DNA of 64,000 bases from Rhodoferax sp. U11-2br (GTDB lineage Bacteria; Pseudomonadota; Gammaproteobacteria; Burkholderiales; Burkholderiaceae_C). The DNA is taken from positions 186,001 to 250,000 of the forward strand of contig NZ_JAHFZF010000002.1 in assembly GCF_018619435.1 (NCBI RefSeq), given 5' to 3'. Shown here piece after piece: positions 53,861-63,144 of this stretch. How positions within the stretch are numbered: position 1 is the first letter of the stretch; every line of letters begins with the position of its first letter. The notes under the pieces are model-generated. The model had not been told where the DNA came from. It ran no database searches and saw nothing but the letters and a program-made list of their open reading frames with translations. Made by a program: the position numbers and the translations under genes.

Positions 53861-53937
53861 TCCGTACAGTTGTCCCCAGTTGGTTGACAGCCAACACAAC
53901 CGTCACAGACAACCACTGGCCCTCGAAAGGACTCCTC

Positions 53938-54153
53938 ATGAAATCAAGTATTACCGCCCTGTGCATCGCTACCGCTGTTTTGGGCTCTGGCCTGGCATTT
54001 GCCGCAACGCCTGCAGCCACCGCTGCACCCGCAGCACCGGCCGCAACCACCGCACCTGCTGATGCAGCTGCACCCGTGACCACACCCGCCAAGAAAAAAG
54101 TCAAGAAACACGCCGCCAAGAAAGCCGCTGCCAAGGCTTCTGCTGCACAGTAA
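53938..54153 (+). CDS. Small Ala/Lys-rich periplasmic protein (Asr-like)
   Basis: 71 aa: signal peptide (MKSSITALCIATAVLGSGLA.., cleavage after FAA), Ala/Pro/Thr segment, then a basic tail (KKKVKKHAAKKAAAKA). GAAAGGA precedes the ATG. Composition and order resemble the acid-shock protein Asr, but low complexity makes homology hard to claim. Preceded by a phased operator and followed by a terminator, so it is a monocistronic, response-regulator-controlled gene. Confidence 0.75.
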   Translation: MKSSITALCIATAVLGSGLAFAATPAATAAPAAPAATTAPADAAAPVTTPAKKKVKKHAAKKAAAKASAAQ

Positions 54154-54191
54154 ATCAACAACAGCGATGGGCAAAACCCATCTGGCAACGA

Positions 54192-54216
54192 GGCCCGCAG
54201 TCTGCGGGCCTTTTTT
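54192..54216 (+). terminator. Rho-independent terminator after the small basic protein
   Basis: GGCCCGCAG and CTGCGGGCC arms with a one-base loop (a slightly longer loop when open), followed by six T. Confidence 0.9.
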
Positions 54217-54306
54217 GCTTTGTGGTGTCACACAACGCCCCGCACAACATCTGAATGTCCGCCGGTGAGTTTCCCGGCGGTCTGTATCAATCAGAAAGGC
54301 AGCTTC

Positions 54307-55197
54307 ATGCATCCGTTTATGTTCAGAGTGCTCGCCAAGTTGGTTCTGGTGGCCTCTCTTTGGGGCGCCGGGTTGGCCATGGCGCAGGCTGAGCCGTCGA
54401 TGAGCCAGATTTACGCCACGGCGCAGGCCGGCAAACTCGATGCTGCCCAGCTGATGGTGCAGCAACTGCTGATTGCACATCCCCGCAGTGCCAAGGCCTT
54501 TTTTGTCCAGGCAGAGCTGTACGCGCGCCAAGGCAAACTGGACTTGGCGCGCGAGTCCTTGGCCACCGCAGACCAGTTGGCTCCCGGCTTACCGTTCGCC
54601 AAGTCAGAGTCTGTCCAGGCGCTTCGCACGCAGCTGGCAGCCAAGCACCAGGCCCCAACCACGCGAAGCTCTTTGGTGTCTGATGCCGGGCCTCAGGCGG
54701 CACAGCCTTCGGCCAGTGCCTGGGGGTTGCCGCTGCTGCTGGCCGCCGCTGTGATCCTTGGCGGCTACCTCATCTTCCAGCGCCGGGTGCCCCAGCCAGG
54801 GGGGCAAGCACCCGCAGCGGTGGAGCCAGGCGGGCTCAATGGTGCCCAGGCTTGGGGTCTGGGCGGCGGTGTCTCGCCAAGCTCGACCCCATATCCGCCA
54901 TCGACTTACCCACAAAGTTACCCGCCTTCAGCCGGAACCGGTTTGGGTGGCCGCATCATGGGGGGTGTGGCGACTGGCTTGGCCGTTGGTGCGGGTGTGA
55001 TGGCGGCCGAGGCCATAGGGCGCCAGGTGATGGGTGATCACAGTGCCACTGTGCCGCAGTCCCTTCAGCCTGACAACAGCCGATATGAACCCTTGGCAGA
55101 AAACGCCGACCTGGGCGGCAATAACTTCGGCATCAGTGACACAGCGTGGGACGATGACGCGGGCGGCGACGTCGGCGGTGGAGACTGGGACAGCTGA
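54307..55197 (+). CDS. TPR-type secreted or membrane-anchored protein
   Basis: 296 aa. Signal peptide to AMAQA, TPR-like helices (residues about 30-100: IYATAQAGKLDAAQLMVQQL, AFFVQAELYARQGKLDLARE), one membrane helix (WGLPLLLAAAVILGGYLIF), a Pro/Gly/Ser/Tyr-rich linker, a glycine-rich hydrophobic patch (MGGVATGLAVGAGVMAAEAI) and an acidic Gly/Asp/Trp tail ending GGGDWDS. Function unknown; assembly role is plausible. Confidence 0.78.
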   Translation: MHPFMFRVLAKLVLVASLWGAGLAMAQAEPSMSQIYATAQAGKLDAAQLMVQQLLIAHPRSAKAFFVQAELYARQGKLDLARESLATADQLAPGLPFAKSESVQALRTQLAAKHQAPTTRSSLVSDAGPQAAQPSASAWGLPLLLAAAVILGGYLIFQRRVPQPGGQAPAAVEPGGLNGAQAWGLGGGVSPSSTPYPPSTYPQSYPPSAGTGLGGRIMGGVATGLAVGAGVMAAEAIGRQVMGDHSATVPQSLQPDNSRYEPLAENADLGGNNFGISDTAWDDDAGGDVGGGDWDS

Positions 55198-55212
55198 GCC
55201 CAGACGCTCAGT

Positions 55213-55485
55213 TCAGTGCCGCTGCGGTTGGCGGAGCTGCTCCATCAGTGCATCTGGCTGGCCACCTTGCGCGAGGTGGCTTTTGTACCAGACCGTCAGA
55301 ATGCTGGTCACCACCGGCCCGGGGTCCTGGCAGACCTTGTCAAAGTCCAGGCCGTTGATGCCGCAGATCAGCTTGACCAGATCCATGTCCAGGTCAATGG
55401 CGTCGTCCGCGCAGCGGCGCAGCTTGAGATCGGCAAAAGAGTAACCCTCGGGTAATTTGAGGGTCAGCAGGGCGTCTGTTGGCAT
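55213..55485 (-). CDS. Hypothetical small protein
   Basis: 90 aa, no signal or membrane segment. Acidic centre (CADDAIDLDMDLVKLICGING) and a basic Gln-rich tail. Not recognised. Convergent with the TPR gene and 15 nt from it; spacing and codon choice fit a real gene. Confidence 0.5.
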   Translation of the reverse strand: MPTDALLTLKLPEGYSFADLKLRRCADDAIDLDMDLVKLICGINGLDFDKVCQDPGPVVTSILTVWYKSHLAQGGQPDALMEQLRQPQRH

Positions 55486-55528
55486 AGGCAGGCAAAAAAT
55501 CAGCGGATCAAAACTGCTACACGGTTAA

Positions 55529-55560
55529 TAGCTGCTTGAGCAATCTATAAAAGGGCTACA
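55529..55560 (+). repeat. Dispersed 32-bp repeat core, upstream of the 90-aa gene
   Basis: Plus strand TAGC, 20 nt, GGGCTACA, continuing GCCCGAAAAG. Variant with ACAGCCCG in place of AGAGGCC. In the 132-nt gap before the LacI gene end. Confidence 0.75.
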
Positions 55561-55617
55561 GCCCGAAAAGCATCATAACCCCAATGCGCAGTCAGGTCGC
55601 ATGGCATGCGCTAGCTG

Positions 55618-56604
55618 TCAGACCCTGGCTTGGGTTGATCCGCGCACCATCAACTCGCCACGCAGCACCACCCGGCGCACCGCCCGCTCGGGCATCACCA
55701 CCCGCTCCAGCAACAAACGCAGCGCGGTCTGGCCGATTTCATTGGTGGGTTGGCGGATCACGGTGATGTCCGGCGTCACCAGACTGGTCCAGGGCAGGTC
55801 GTCAAAACCCGCGATGGCGATGTCCTTGGGCACCGTTACCCCGGCCTCCTTGACCGCCTCAACAACACCTTGCAACACCAGCCCACTGCTGGCCATCAGT
55901 GCGTCGGGCAGGGGCCTGCGCCGCAGCATACGTTCGGCCACCTCGCGAGCGCGTTCGCTGCGCGGGATGATCGGCTCGGCCTCGGGGGTGATGCCCGCCA
56001 CTGACATGGCGGCCAAGTAACCCTGGTAACGCTGCGGACCGGTGGAGCCGACCGAGCCATACAAGAACACAACACGGCGGTAACCTTGTGTGATCAGATG
56101 CTCGGTCAGGCGGTAAGCGGCGTCAAAGTTGTCCAACATCACCGCATCTGCTTCCACATCGCGCTCGCAGCGGTCCACCAGCACCATCGGAAACGGGTGA
56201 TCCTGTGGCCGAAAATCCGTCAGCAGCGACAAGGTGGGCGAGAGAATGACACCGCTGACGTTTTCATCACGCATCATCTCCAGGTAAAAAGCTTCTTTTT
56301 CGGGGTCTTCGTCGGCATTACACAGCAACACCCGCATGCGGTGTTGGTAGGCCACATCTTCCACTGCGCGGCTGATTTCGGTGAAGAAGGGGTTGCGAAT
56401 GTCCGACACGATCAGTCCCAGCGTGTCGGTGCGCCCGGAGCGCAGGCGCCTGGCGGCCAGATCGGGACGGTAACCCAGTGCCTTGACCGCCGCATTGACG
56501 CGTTTACGGGTCTCTTCGCTGACGCCGGGCAAACCTGAAATGACCCGGGAGACGGAGGCTGTGGACACCCCAGCCTGCTTTGCCACATCCACGATCTTGA
56601 CCAT
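55618..56604 (-). CDS. fruR: LacI-family repressor of the fructose operon
   Basis: 328 aa. HTH KIVDVAKQAGVSTASVSRVI, hinge around RPDLAARRLRSGRTDTLGLI, periplasmic-binding-like core (VLVDRCERDVEADAVMLDN) ending near RQPTNEIGQTALRLLLERVV. GGAGG is 5 nt from the ATG at 56604. Divergent from the fru PTS genes with matching palindromes at both promoters, so it is a fructose-phosphate-responsive repressor (inferred). Confidence 0.88.
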   Translation of the reverse strand: MVKIVDVAKQAGVSTASVSRVISGLPGVSEETRKRVNAAVKALGYRPDLAARRLRSGRTDTLGLIVSDIRNPFFTEISRAVEDVAYQHRMRVLLCNADEDPEKEAFYLEMMRDENVSGVILSPTLSLLTDFRPQDHPFPMVLVDRCERDVEADAVMLDNFDAAYRLTEHLITQGYRRVVFLYGSVGSTGPQRYQGYLAAMSVAGITPEAEPIIPRSERAREVAERMLRRRPLPDALMASSGLVLQGVVEAVKEAGVTVPKDIAIAGFDDLPWTSLVTPDITVIRQPTNEIGQTALRLLLERVVMPERAVRRVVLRGELMVRGSTQARV

Positions 56605-56622
56605 CACGCCTCCGAACTTACC

Positions 56623-56638
56623 ATGTAATCGATTCCAT
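56623..56638. promoter_or_regulatory. LacI/FruR operator, repressor side
   Basis: ATGTAATCGATTCCAT, near palindrome centred on the CG step, 19 nt upstream of the repressor start. Suggests autoregulation. Confidence 0.75.
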
Positions 56639-56764
56639 TTATTGTGCATCAGAACCAGTTCTGATGCGCCATTTCAAATCCTCAAGGCTCCAAATTTAGG
56701 GTAAACCCTAGTATTTTTCGCCCAAAAAGCGCACAGAAATCCGATGATTTGGTCGACAATGAAT

Positions 56765-56780
56765 ATGTAAACGATTACAT
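56765..56780. promoter_or_regulatory. LacI/FruR operator, fruB side
   Basis: ATGTAAACGATTACAT, near-perfect palindrome of the LacI CG-centred type, 50 nt upstream of fruB. The same sequence class appears 142 bp away at the repressor gene. Confidence 0.8.
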
Positions 56781-56829
56781 CATTTAGCAAAAATCTCGAA
56801 GTACGCCATTGATCTGCAAGGAGACACGG

Positions 56830-59313
56830 ATGGAAACCATGACAACCGCCTGCGTGAAACTGAACGCCCAGGCCAGCAACAAGACCGAAGCGGTGCGCCT
56901 TGCCGGGCAACTGCTGGTGGATGCGGGTTATATCGACCCCGGTTATGTCGACAGCATGCTCAAACGCGAAGAGGTCGCCAACACCTTTCTGGGCTCGGCC
57001 GTGGCAATTCCGCACGGCATGGTGGAAGACCGGCATCTGATCCACCACACCGGCGTGGCGGTGGTGCAGTTCCGTGATGGCGTGAGCTGGAAAGACGGCG
57101 ACCGGGCGCAACTGGTGGTGGCGATTGCCGCCAAATCGGACGAACACATCGTGCTGCTGCGCCGCCTCACACGCCTGATGCAACGGCCACAAAGCATCGA
57201 GAGCCTGGTGGCCACCAACGACGCCCAACTGATTGTGGGCACCCTGGCTGATGAACCGGTTCAAACCGCCAGCCCTGTCGCTGCCGTGCAGGAATGGCCC
57301 AACGATGCGCAATCGGTCTGGACGCTGGACTATCCCAATGGCCTGCATGCTCGCCCGGCCACGCGCTGGGTCGACACCGCCAAACGTTTTGCCTGTGAAC
57401 TGCGTGTCTACAAAGGCCAGGAATTTGCCGACGCCAAGGCGCTGACCGGTTTGTTGTCATTGGGCGCGTCACGTGGCGACAGCCTGCGTTTCGCCGCCCG
57501 TGGCCCGGACGCCCGGCGCGCGGTCGACGCCCTGTTGGACGTGGTGCACTCCCTGTCCAGCGAAGAAAAGGCCGATGCCGAACGTGCCCGCCGCAACGCG
57601 CTCGCTGCTCGGCGCAGCGCCCCCGACTGGCTGCCGGGTGGCAGTCCGCAGGCGATTTACGGTATTGGTGCCAGCCCCGGCTTGGCGATTGGCGCCCTGG
57701 TGCGGCACGTCAGCCACCAGTTTGATGTGCACGACATCCCGGGTGATGTGGTGGCCGAAGGTGAAGCGCTAGAGGCTGCGGTGCTGGCCATCAGCCAGGA
57801 ACTCGAAACCCTGGAGGCCCAGACCCGCAGCCGCCTTGGCGCCACCGAGGCAGCCATTTTTGCAGCGCACCGCGAACTCATTGCCGATGCCGACCTGCTG
57901 CGCGACGCGCTGGCCAGCATCCTGCGCGGCCATGGTGCCGCCTGGGCTTGGCAAAACGCCTTACAGACCCGGGTCGAAAAACTCCAGGGTGTGGCTGACC
58001 CGTTGCTCGCCGCACGGGCGCTGGACCTGCGCGATGTGGGTGAGCGGGTGCTGGCACGTATGCTGGGCATCGAGCGCCAGCGCCTGGTGCTCACACAACC
58101 CAGCATTCTGGTGGCCGAAGACCTGACCCCGTCTGACACCTTGCAGCTCGACATGGCCTTTGTGGTGGGCCTGGCAATCAGCAGCGGTGGCCCGACCTCG
58201 CACACCGCGATCCTGGCGCGCACCCTGGGTCTGCCAGCGGTGGTGGCTGCCGGCAGCGCCTTGCTGGCGGCACCGGAAGGCCAGCTCGCGGTGATCGACG
58301 GCAGCGTTGGCGCGGTTTACCTGGACGTCTCACAAACCGACCAGGACGCCGCCGCCGCGGTGATCGAGCGCCAGCTGGCCGCACGCAACACCTTGCGTGA
58401 AAGCCGTTACCTGCCCGCCACCACCAGCGATGGCCACACCATCGAGATCGCCGCCAACGTGGCCAACGCCAAACAGGCCAGCGTCGCCATCGAAGCCGGT
58501 GCCGAAGGGGTGGGCTTGATGCGCACCGAGTTCCTGTTCCTGGAGCGCAACAGCGCACCGGACGAAGACGAGCAGTACCGTGTTTACCGTGAGATGACCG
58601 AAGCCATGGGCGGGCGCACCCTGATCATCCGTGCGCTGGACATCGGTGGTGACAAGAAAGTGGCTTACCTGAACCTGCCACAGGAAGAAAACCCGTTTCT
58701 GGGGGTGCGTGGCGCGCGTCTGTTGTTGATCCGCCAGGATCTGCTTTACACCCAGTTACGCGCGCTGTACCGCGCCGCTGCCCACGGCCCGATCCGGATC
58801 ATGTTCCCGATGGTCACCCACACCAGCGAGATCGAAGCGCTGCGCGAGCACTGCGAACGTGCCCGCGCCCAGGTCAACGGCCCCGAACTCAAGATCGGCA
58901 TCATGGTTGAGGTGCCTGCGGTGGCGGTGATGGCTGACAAGTTTGCCCCGCTGGTGGACTTCTTCTCGGTGGGCACCAATGACCTGACCCAGTACACCCT
59001 GGCGATTGATCGCCAGCATCCGGCGCTGGCCGCCCAGGCCGATAGCCTGCACCCCGCCGTGCTGGACCTGATCGCTCGCACCGTGGCCGCTGCCAAAAAA
59101 CACGGCACCTGGGTCGGTGTCTGTGGCGGACTGGCCGGTGACCCGCTGGGTGCCCGCATCCTCACTGGGCTGGGCGTGGATGAGCTCTCGATGAGTGCCC
59201 AGGACATCGCTTCTGTCAAAGCCACCCTGCGTGGTGACTCGTTCAACGCCATGCAACAGCTGGCACAACGTGCGCTGGCCGCAGGCAGCGCCGATGAGGT
59301 GCGTGCCTTATGA
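56830..59313 (+). CDS. fruB: Multiphosphoryl transfer protein (EIIA-HPr-EI) of the fructose PTS
   Basis: 827 aa fusion carrying the whole PEP-to-EIIB relay. EIIA domain, residues 1-145, phospho-His62 in AIPHG; HPr domain about 160-250, His173 in NGLHARPATR; EI domain about 275-827, His458 in GGPTSHTAILAR, with RTEFLFLERN and the catalytic GVCGGLAGDP. GGAG is 6 nt from ATG 56830. No other EI is needed for this uptake. The next gene overlaps by 4 nt. Confidence 0.93.
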   Translation: METMTTACVKLNAQASNKTEAVRLAGQLLVDAGYIDPGYVDSMLKREEVANTFLGSAVAIPHGMVEDRHLIHHTGVAVVQFRDGVSWKDGDRAQLVVAIAAKSDEHIVLLRRLTRLMQRPQSIESLVATNDAQLIVGTLADEPVQTASPVAAVQEWPNDAQSVWTLDYPNGLHARPATRWVDTAKRFACELRVYKGQEFADAKALTGLLSLGASRGDSLRFAARGPDARRAVDALLDVVHSLSSEEKADAERARRNALAARRSAPDWLPGGSPQAIYGIGASPGLAIGALVRHVSHQFDVHDIPGDVVAEGEALEAAVLAISQELETLEAQTRSRLGATEAAIFAAHRELIADADLLRDALASILRGHGAAWAWQNALQTRVEKLQGVADPLLAARALDLRDVGERVLARMLGIERQRLVLTQPSILVAEDLTPSDTLQLDMAFVVGLAISSGGPTSHTAILARTLGLPAVVAAGSALLAAPEGQLAVIDGSVGAVYLDVSQTDQDAAAAVIERQLAARNTLRESRYLPATTSDGHTIEIAANVANAKQASVAIEAGAEGVGLMRTEFLFLERNSAPDEDEQYRVYREMTEAMGGRTLIIRALDIGGDKKVAYLNLPQEENPFLGVRGARLLLIRQDLLYTQLRALYRAAAHGPIRIMFPMVTHTSEIEALREHCERARAQVNGPELKIGIMVEVPAVAVMADKFAPLVDFFSVGTNDLTQYTLAIDRQHPALAAQADSLHPAVLDLIARTVAAAKKHGTWVGVCGGLAGDPLGARILTGLGVDELSMSAQDIASVKATLRGDSFNAMQQLAQRALAAGSADEVRAL

Positions 59314-60290
59314 ACCCCTCCATGCACAACAGCCACCCGCGCGTAGTCGCGGTGGCGCTGAACCCGGCGCTGGATCACACCCTGGAAGTCGACCAGCTGC
59401 GGCTGGGCGAGGTCAACCGCGCTGTGCGCATGCAGGTCGACGTGGGTGGCAAGGGCATCAATGTCGCCTCTTGCCTGGCTGACTTTGGTGTGGCTACCGC
59501 CGTGACCGGCCAGATCGGCCGCGACAACGCGGCCCAGTTCGAGACCCTGTTCCATGCCAAAGGCATTGACAACCGTTTCTTCTACCTCGATGGCCTCACG
59601 CGGATCAACACCAAGCTGGTGGACAAACGCAGCGGGGACACCACCGACATCAACATGCCCGGGCCAACGCTGGAACCCGAGGCCATCCAGGCCTTGTTTG
59701 ACCGCTTGCTGGCGCGTATTGACGGCATGGTCAGCCCTGGCAGCTGGGTGGTCGCCTCGGGCAGCTTGCCACCCCAGTGGCCGGCCGACACCTACCAGCG
59801 CCTGATCACCCATGTGCACAGCCTGGGCGCCCATGTGTTGCTGGATGCCAGTGGCGCGGCACTCAACGCCGGTGTGGGCGCGGCGCCCGACATCATCAAA
59901 CCCAACCGCGCTGAACTCTCCGAGCTGATCGGGCAAACGCTGACCGACGCCGACTCAGTGGTGGCAGCTGCGCGTGAGCTGCTGGCCCGGCCCAACGCAC
60001 CGGGCACCGTGGTGGTGTCCATGGGCGGCGACGGTGCGCTGTTTGTCAACCGCAAAGAGGCCCTGCTGGCGCACCCCATTCCAACCGAGCTGATCAGCAC
60101 CGTGGGTGCTGGTGACGCGATGGTGGCAGGCATCGTTGCAGCACAGATTGCCGGGCTGGGCTTGTCTGACTGTGCCCGCCTGGCAACCGCGTTTGCGGCC
60201 GGCAAGCTGGCGCGGCTCGGGCCCCATCTGCCCGCACCGGACACCGTGCGGGCACTGGCCCAAATGGTCCATATCAGTTCGTTCAGCTGA
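59310..60290 (+). CDS. fruK: 1-phosphofructokinase
   Basis: 326 aa PfkB-family kinase, makes fructose 1,6-bisphosphate from the PTS product fructose 1-phosphate. Opening [36 protein letters not shown], and the catalytic [15 protein letters not shown] with the base Asp. Overlaps fruB (ATGA). Confidence 0.93.
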   Translation: MNPSMHNSHPRVVAVALNPALDHTLEVDQLRLGEVNRAVRMQVDVGGKGINVASCLADFGVATAVTGQIGRDNAAQFETLFHAKGIDNRFFYLDGLTRINTKLVDKRSGDTTDINMPGPTLEPEAIQALFDRLLARIDGMVSPGSWVVASGSLPPQWPADTYQRLITHVHSLGAHVLLDASGAALNAGVGAAPDIIKPNRAELSELIGQTLTDADSVVAAARELLARPNAPGTVVVSMGGDGALFVNRKEALLAHPIPTELISTVGAGDAMVAGIVAAQIAGLGLSDCARLATAFAAGKLARLGPHLPAPDTVRALAQMVHISSFS

Positions 60291-60333
60291 ACAGGCTGAC
60301 TCCCTTTCCCTCACTGACCCAAGGAAACAAACC

Positions 60334-62091
60334 ATGTCAAAAATAGTCGCAGTGACCGCTTGCCCGACCGGCATCGCTCACACCATCATGGCCGCCGAGG
60401 CCCTGCAACAGGCTGCTGACCGCACCGGCCACAGCTTGCGTGTGGAGACACAAGGCTCCGTCGGCACCCGCAACACCCTGAGTGCCGAGGACATTGCCGC
60501 CGCCGATGCGGTGATCATTGCGGCCGACACCCGCGTCGACACCGCACGTTTTGCGGGCAAATACATGCTCGAAGTCAGCACCGTCGCCGCCATCCGTGAT
60601 GCCGAGGCCGTGATCCGCCATGCCCTGGGCCAGGTCAACCCAGGTGCACAAACTGCCGCCGCCGCTGCACCCGCACGCGACCCGAGCCTGCCGCAAATTG
60701 TGGCCATCACCTCCTGCCCGACCGGTATCGCCCACACCTTCATGGCCGCCGAAGGCCTGGAGACCGGCGCCAAGGCCAACAGCTACAGCATCAAGGTGGA
60801 AACACAGGGCTCGGTCGGTGCGCAAAACACACTCACCGCCGCCGACGTGGCCAACGCCGAGATCGTGCTGATTGCTGCCGACACCAATGTCGACATGAGC
60901 CGCTTTGCCGGCAAACGCATTTATGAGACCAGCACCAAGGCCGCCATCAAGGACGGCGCACAGGTCGTTCGCACCGCCATGGCAGAAGCCAAGGTCGCCA
61001 GCGCCGCCACTGGCCCGGCTTACGCCGACCAGGTCAAGGCCGCCAAGGCGCAGCAAAGCGCCAGCCGCACCGGTGCCTACAAGCATTTGATGACCGGCGT
61101 GTCTTACATGATCCCGTTTGTGGTGGCCGGTGGTTTGCTGATCGCCCTGGGCTTCGCGCTGGGCGGCATTTATGTCTACGAAGATGCCAACAAGGGCACG
61201 CTGGCCTGGACTCTGTTCACGATTGGTGCCAAGAGCGGTTTTGCATTGATGGTGCCCATTTTGGCGGGCTTCATCGCGCACTCGATTGCTGACCGACCCG
61301 GTCTGGCACCGGGCATGATCGGCGGCATGATCGCTGCCTCGATTGGTGCCGGTTTTATTGGTGGGATTGCAGCCGGTTTCCTGGCAGGTTACACCGTCAA
61401 GTTCCTCAACGACAAGATCCAGCTCGGCCGCAACCTGGATGGCCTGAAACCGGTGTTGATCCTGCCCCTGGTTGGCACGGCCATCGTTGGCCTGTTGATG
61501 TACTACGTCCTGGGTGGGCCGGTTGCCACCGCGCTGGCCGCCATCACCGGCTGGCTCAAAGGCCTGCAAGGCACCAACGCGATTTTCCTGGGCCTGTTGC
61601 TGGGTTCGATGATGGCTTTTGACATGGGTGGCCCGGTCAACAAAGCCGCCTACGCGTTTGCCACTGGCCTGATCGCCAGCGAAGTCTATGCACCGATGGC
61701 CGCTGTGATGGCCGCCGGCATGACACCGCCCCTGGCGCTGGCCTTGGCCACCGTGCTGTTCAAGAACCGTTTCACCGTCGACGAACGTGAAGCTGGCAAA
61801 GCCACCGCCGTGCTGGGTATCTCGTTCATCACCGAAGGTGCGATTCCCTTTGCCGCCAAGGACCCGCTGCGCGTGATCCCGGCGCTGATGATTGGCTCGG
61901 CTGTGGCCGGTGCCTTGTCGATGGTGATGGGTGCTGAACTGCGCGTGCCGCACGGTGGTGTGTTTGTGCTGCCGATTCCCAATGCGGTGACCCATCTGGG
62001 TGCCTACCTGATCGCCATCGTGGCTGGCACCGTGGTCAGTGCCCTGGCTTTGGCCGCCCTGAAGAAACCGGTGGCCGCTAACGCCGCTTAA
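60334..62091 (+). CDS. fruA: Fructose PTS permease, EIIB-EIIB-EIIC
   Basis: 585 aa. Two tandem EIIB domains, phospho-Cys10 in [10 protein letters not shown] and Cys128 in [10 protein letters not shown], then EIIC from about residue 245 ([52 protein letters not shown]). In E. coli FruA the first EIIB copy is degenerate; here both Cys survive. AAGGAAAC precedes the ATG. Confidence 0.94.
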   Translation: MSKIVAVTACPTGIAHTIMAAEALQQAADRTGHSLRVETQGSVGTRNTLSAEDIAAADAVIIAADTRVDTARFAGKYMLEVSTVAAIRDAEAVIRHALGQVNPGAQTAAAAAPARDPSLPQIVAITSCPTGIAHTFMAAEGLETGAKANSYSIKVETQGSVGAQNTLTAADVANAEIVLIAADTNVDMSRFAGKRIYETSTKAAIKDGAQVVRTAMAEAKVASAATGPAYADQVKAAKAQQSASRTGAYKHLMTGVSYMIPFVVAGGLLIALGFALGGIYVYEDANKGTLAWTLFTIGAKSGFALMVPILAGFIAHSIADRPGLAPGMIGGMIAASIGAGFIGGIAAGFLAGYTVKFLNDKIQLGRNLDGLKPVLILPLVGTAIVGLLMYYVLGGPVATALAAITGWLKGLQGTNAIFLGLLLGSMMAFDMGGPVNKAAYAFATGLIASEVYAPMAAVMAAGMTPPLALALATVLFKNRFTVDEREAGKATAVLGISFITEGAIPFAAKDPLRVIPALMIGSAVAGALSMVMGAELRVPHGGVFVLPIPNAVTHLGAYLIAIVAGTVVSALALAALKKPVAANAA

Positions 62092-62110
62092 GCACCGCAT
62101 CCCAAAAACA

Positions 62111-62149
62111 AGCCCCGCCGCGCTGCAGACCAGCGCGGCGGGGCTTTTT
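62111..62149 (+). terminator. Rho-independent terminator after fruA
   Basis: 15-bp perfect arms AGCCCCGCCGCGCTG / CAGCGCGGCGGGGCT, 5-nt loop, then T-run. Confidence 0.92.
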
Positions 62150-62174
62150 CATGCTTGTGTGACAGGGCAGCGTC

Positions 62175-62480
62175 TCAGTCGTCAGTCTGGTAAGCGCTCA
62201 GCACACGCTGCGCCACCAGGTCCAGCGCGGGTTTGACGTTGCCTTGTTTGTCGGTCCAGGCCTTGGGCGTCAGGCTGCCCGACAAGGCCACTGAGTCACC
62301 ATCACGCAGCAGCAGCAAGTCGCTGCAACACATCGCCTCAAAAGCAATCACGTTGACGATCAGGTGCTCACCATCCCCGGCCTGCGCGCGCACTTTGGCC
62401 ACCACATAACGACTCTCCCCCTTGCCCAGACGCTGCTCCGGGTCTCCCAACAACTTGCCTGCAATCAATCCGTCAATCAT
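62175..62480 (-). CDS. Single-stranded-DNA-binding (SSB-like, OB-fold) protein
   Basis: 101 aa OB-fold protein: MIDGLIAGKLLGDPEQRLGK, RYVVAKVRAQAGDGEHLIVN and LRDGDSVALSGSLTPKAW follow the SSB pattern without the acidic C-terminal tail. Smaller than housekeeping SSB, so a paralogue with another role. Divergent from the thioesterase gene (115 nt). Confidence 0.72.
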   Translation of the reverse strand: MIDGLIAGKLLGDPEQRLGKGESRYVVAKVRAQAGDGEHLIVNVIAFEAMCCSDLLLLRDGDSVALSGSLTPKAWTDKQGNVKPALDLVAQRVLSAYQTDD

Positions 62481-62595
62481 CTGTAGCCACCTCAGCGCGT
62501 TCAAAAATGGGATGGATGGTAGCCGTTGCCACGACCTGACCACGCCTGACATGACATATAGTGCCGCTGCCTTTCATTCTCTGACTCACCCCCAC

Positions 62596-63018
62596 ATGCG
62601 CCTCTGGCAACAACCCATCTCCGTCGCAGCCATCACCGCCCTGAGCGGCAACACCGCAGTCAGCCACCTGGGCATTGAATTTTTGGAGGTGGGTGAGGAC
62701 TTCATCAGCGCCCGCGTGCCGGTGGATGCCCGCACACGCCAGCCCTTTGGCCTGTTGCACGGTGGGGTCAGTGTGGTGCTGGCCGAAACCCTGGGCTCGG
62801 TGGCGGCCAACTACGCCTGCCCGGTCGGCCACCAGGCGGTGGGGCTGGACATCAACGCGAACCACCTGCGCGGTGTCACCAGCGGCTGGGTCACCGGCAC
62901 AGCACGCCCGGTACACATTGGCCGCACGACCCAGGTCTGGCAGATTGAGTTGCGCAACGATGCGGGTGAACTGAGCTGTGTCTCCCGCCTGACCATGGCG
63001 GTGCTGGCCCCCAAATAG
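62596..63018 (+). CDS. Hotdog-fold acyl-CoA thioesterase (PaaI/MenI-like)
   Basis: 140 aa. Active-site motif GLLHGGVSVVLAETLGSVAA with the catalytic Glu, and NANHLRGVTSGWVTGTARPV. Hydrolyses an acyl-CoA; substrate not inferable. ATG 62596 chosen on homology. Confidence 0.87.
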   Translation: MRLWQQPISVAAITALSGNTAVSHLGIEFLEVGEDFISARVPVDARTRQPFGLLHGGVSVVLAETLGSVAANYACPVGHQAVGLDINANHLRGVTSGWVTGTARPVHIGRTTQVWQIELRNDAGELSCVSRLTMAVLAPK

Positions 63019-63038
63019 CTTTACAAGGCTTTTGGGCC

Positions 63039-63070
63039 TCTAGTCCTTATAAATCAAGAGCCAATAGCTA
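63039..63070 (-). repeat. Dispersed 32-bp repeat core, between thioesterase and katG
   Basis: Minus strand TAGC, 20 nt, GGACTAGA, continuing GGCCCAAAAG. Hairpin GGCTCTTGATTTATAAGGACT has partial pairing. Confidence 0.75.
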
Positions 63071-63106
63071 TAAATTACATATTAACCAGCAGCCAGAAGC
63101 GATAAC

Positions 63107-63140
63107 AACAGCGCAAGCCATCCGGGCAACTTGCGCTGTT
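63107..63140 (-). terminator. Hairpin after katG
   Basis: AACAGCGCAAG / CTTGCGCTGTT, 11-bp perfect arms, 5 nt past the katG stop. Followed on the minus strand by TGTTATC, so a modest T content. Confidence 0.6.
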
Positions 63141-63144
63141 TCTT

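Noticed and set aside
60337-62100. Long antisense open frame of 587 codons over fruA
   Set aside because: It mirrors fruA codons, has no domain motif, and its residue mix (many Gly, His, Gln, Arg) is typical of shadow frames in GC-rich DNA.
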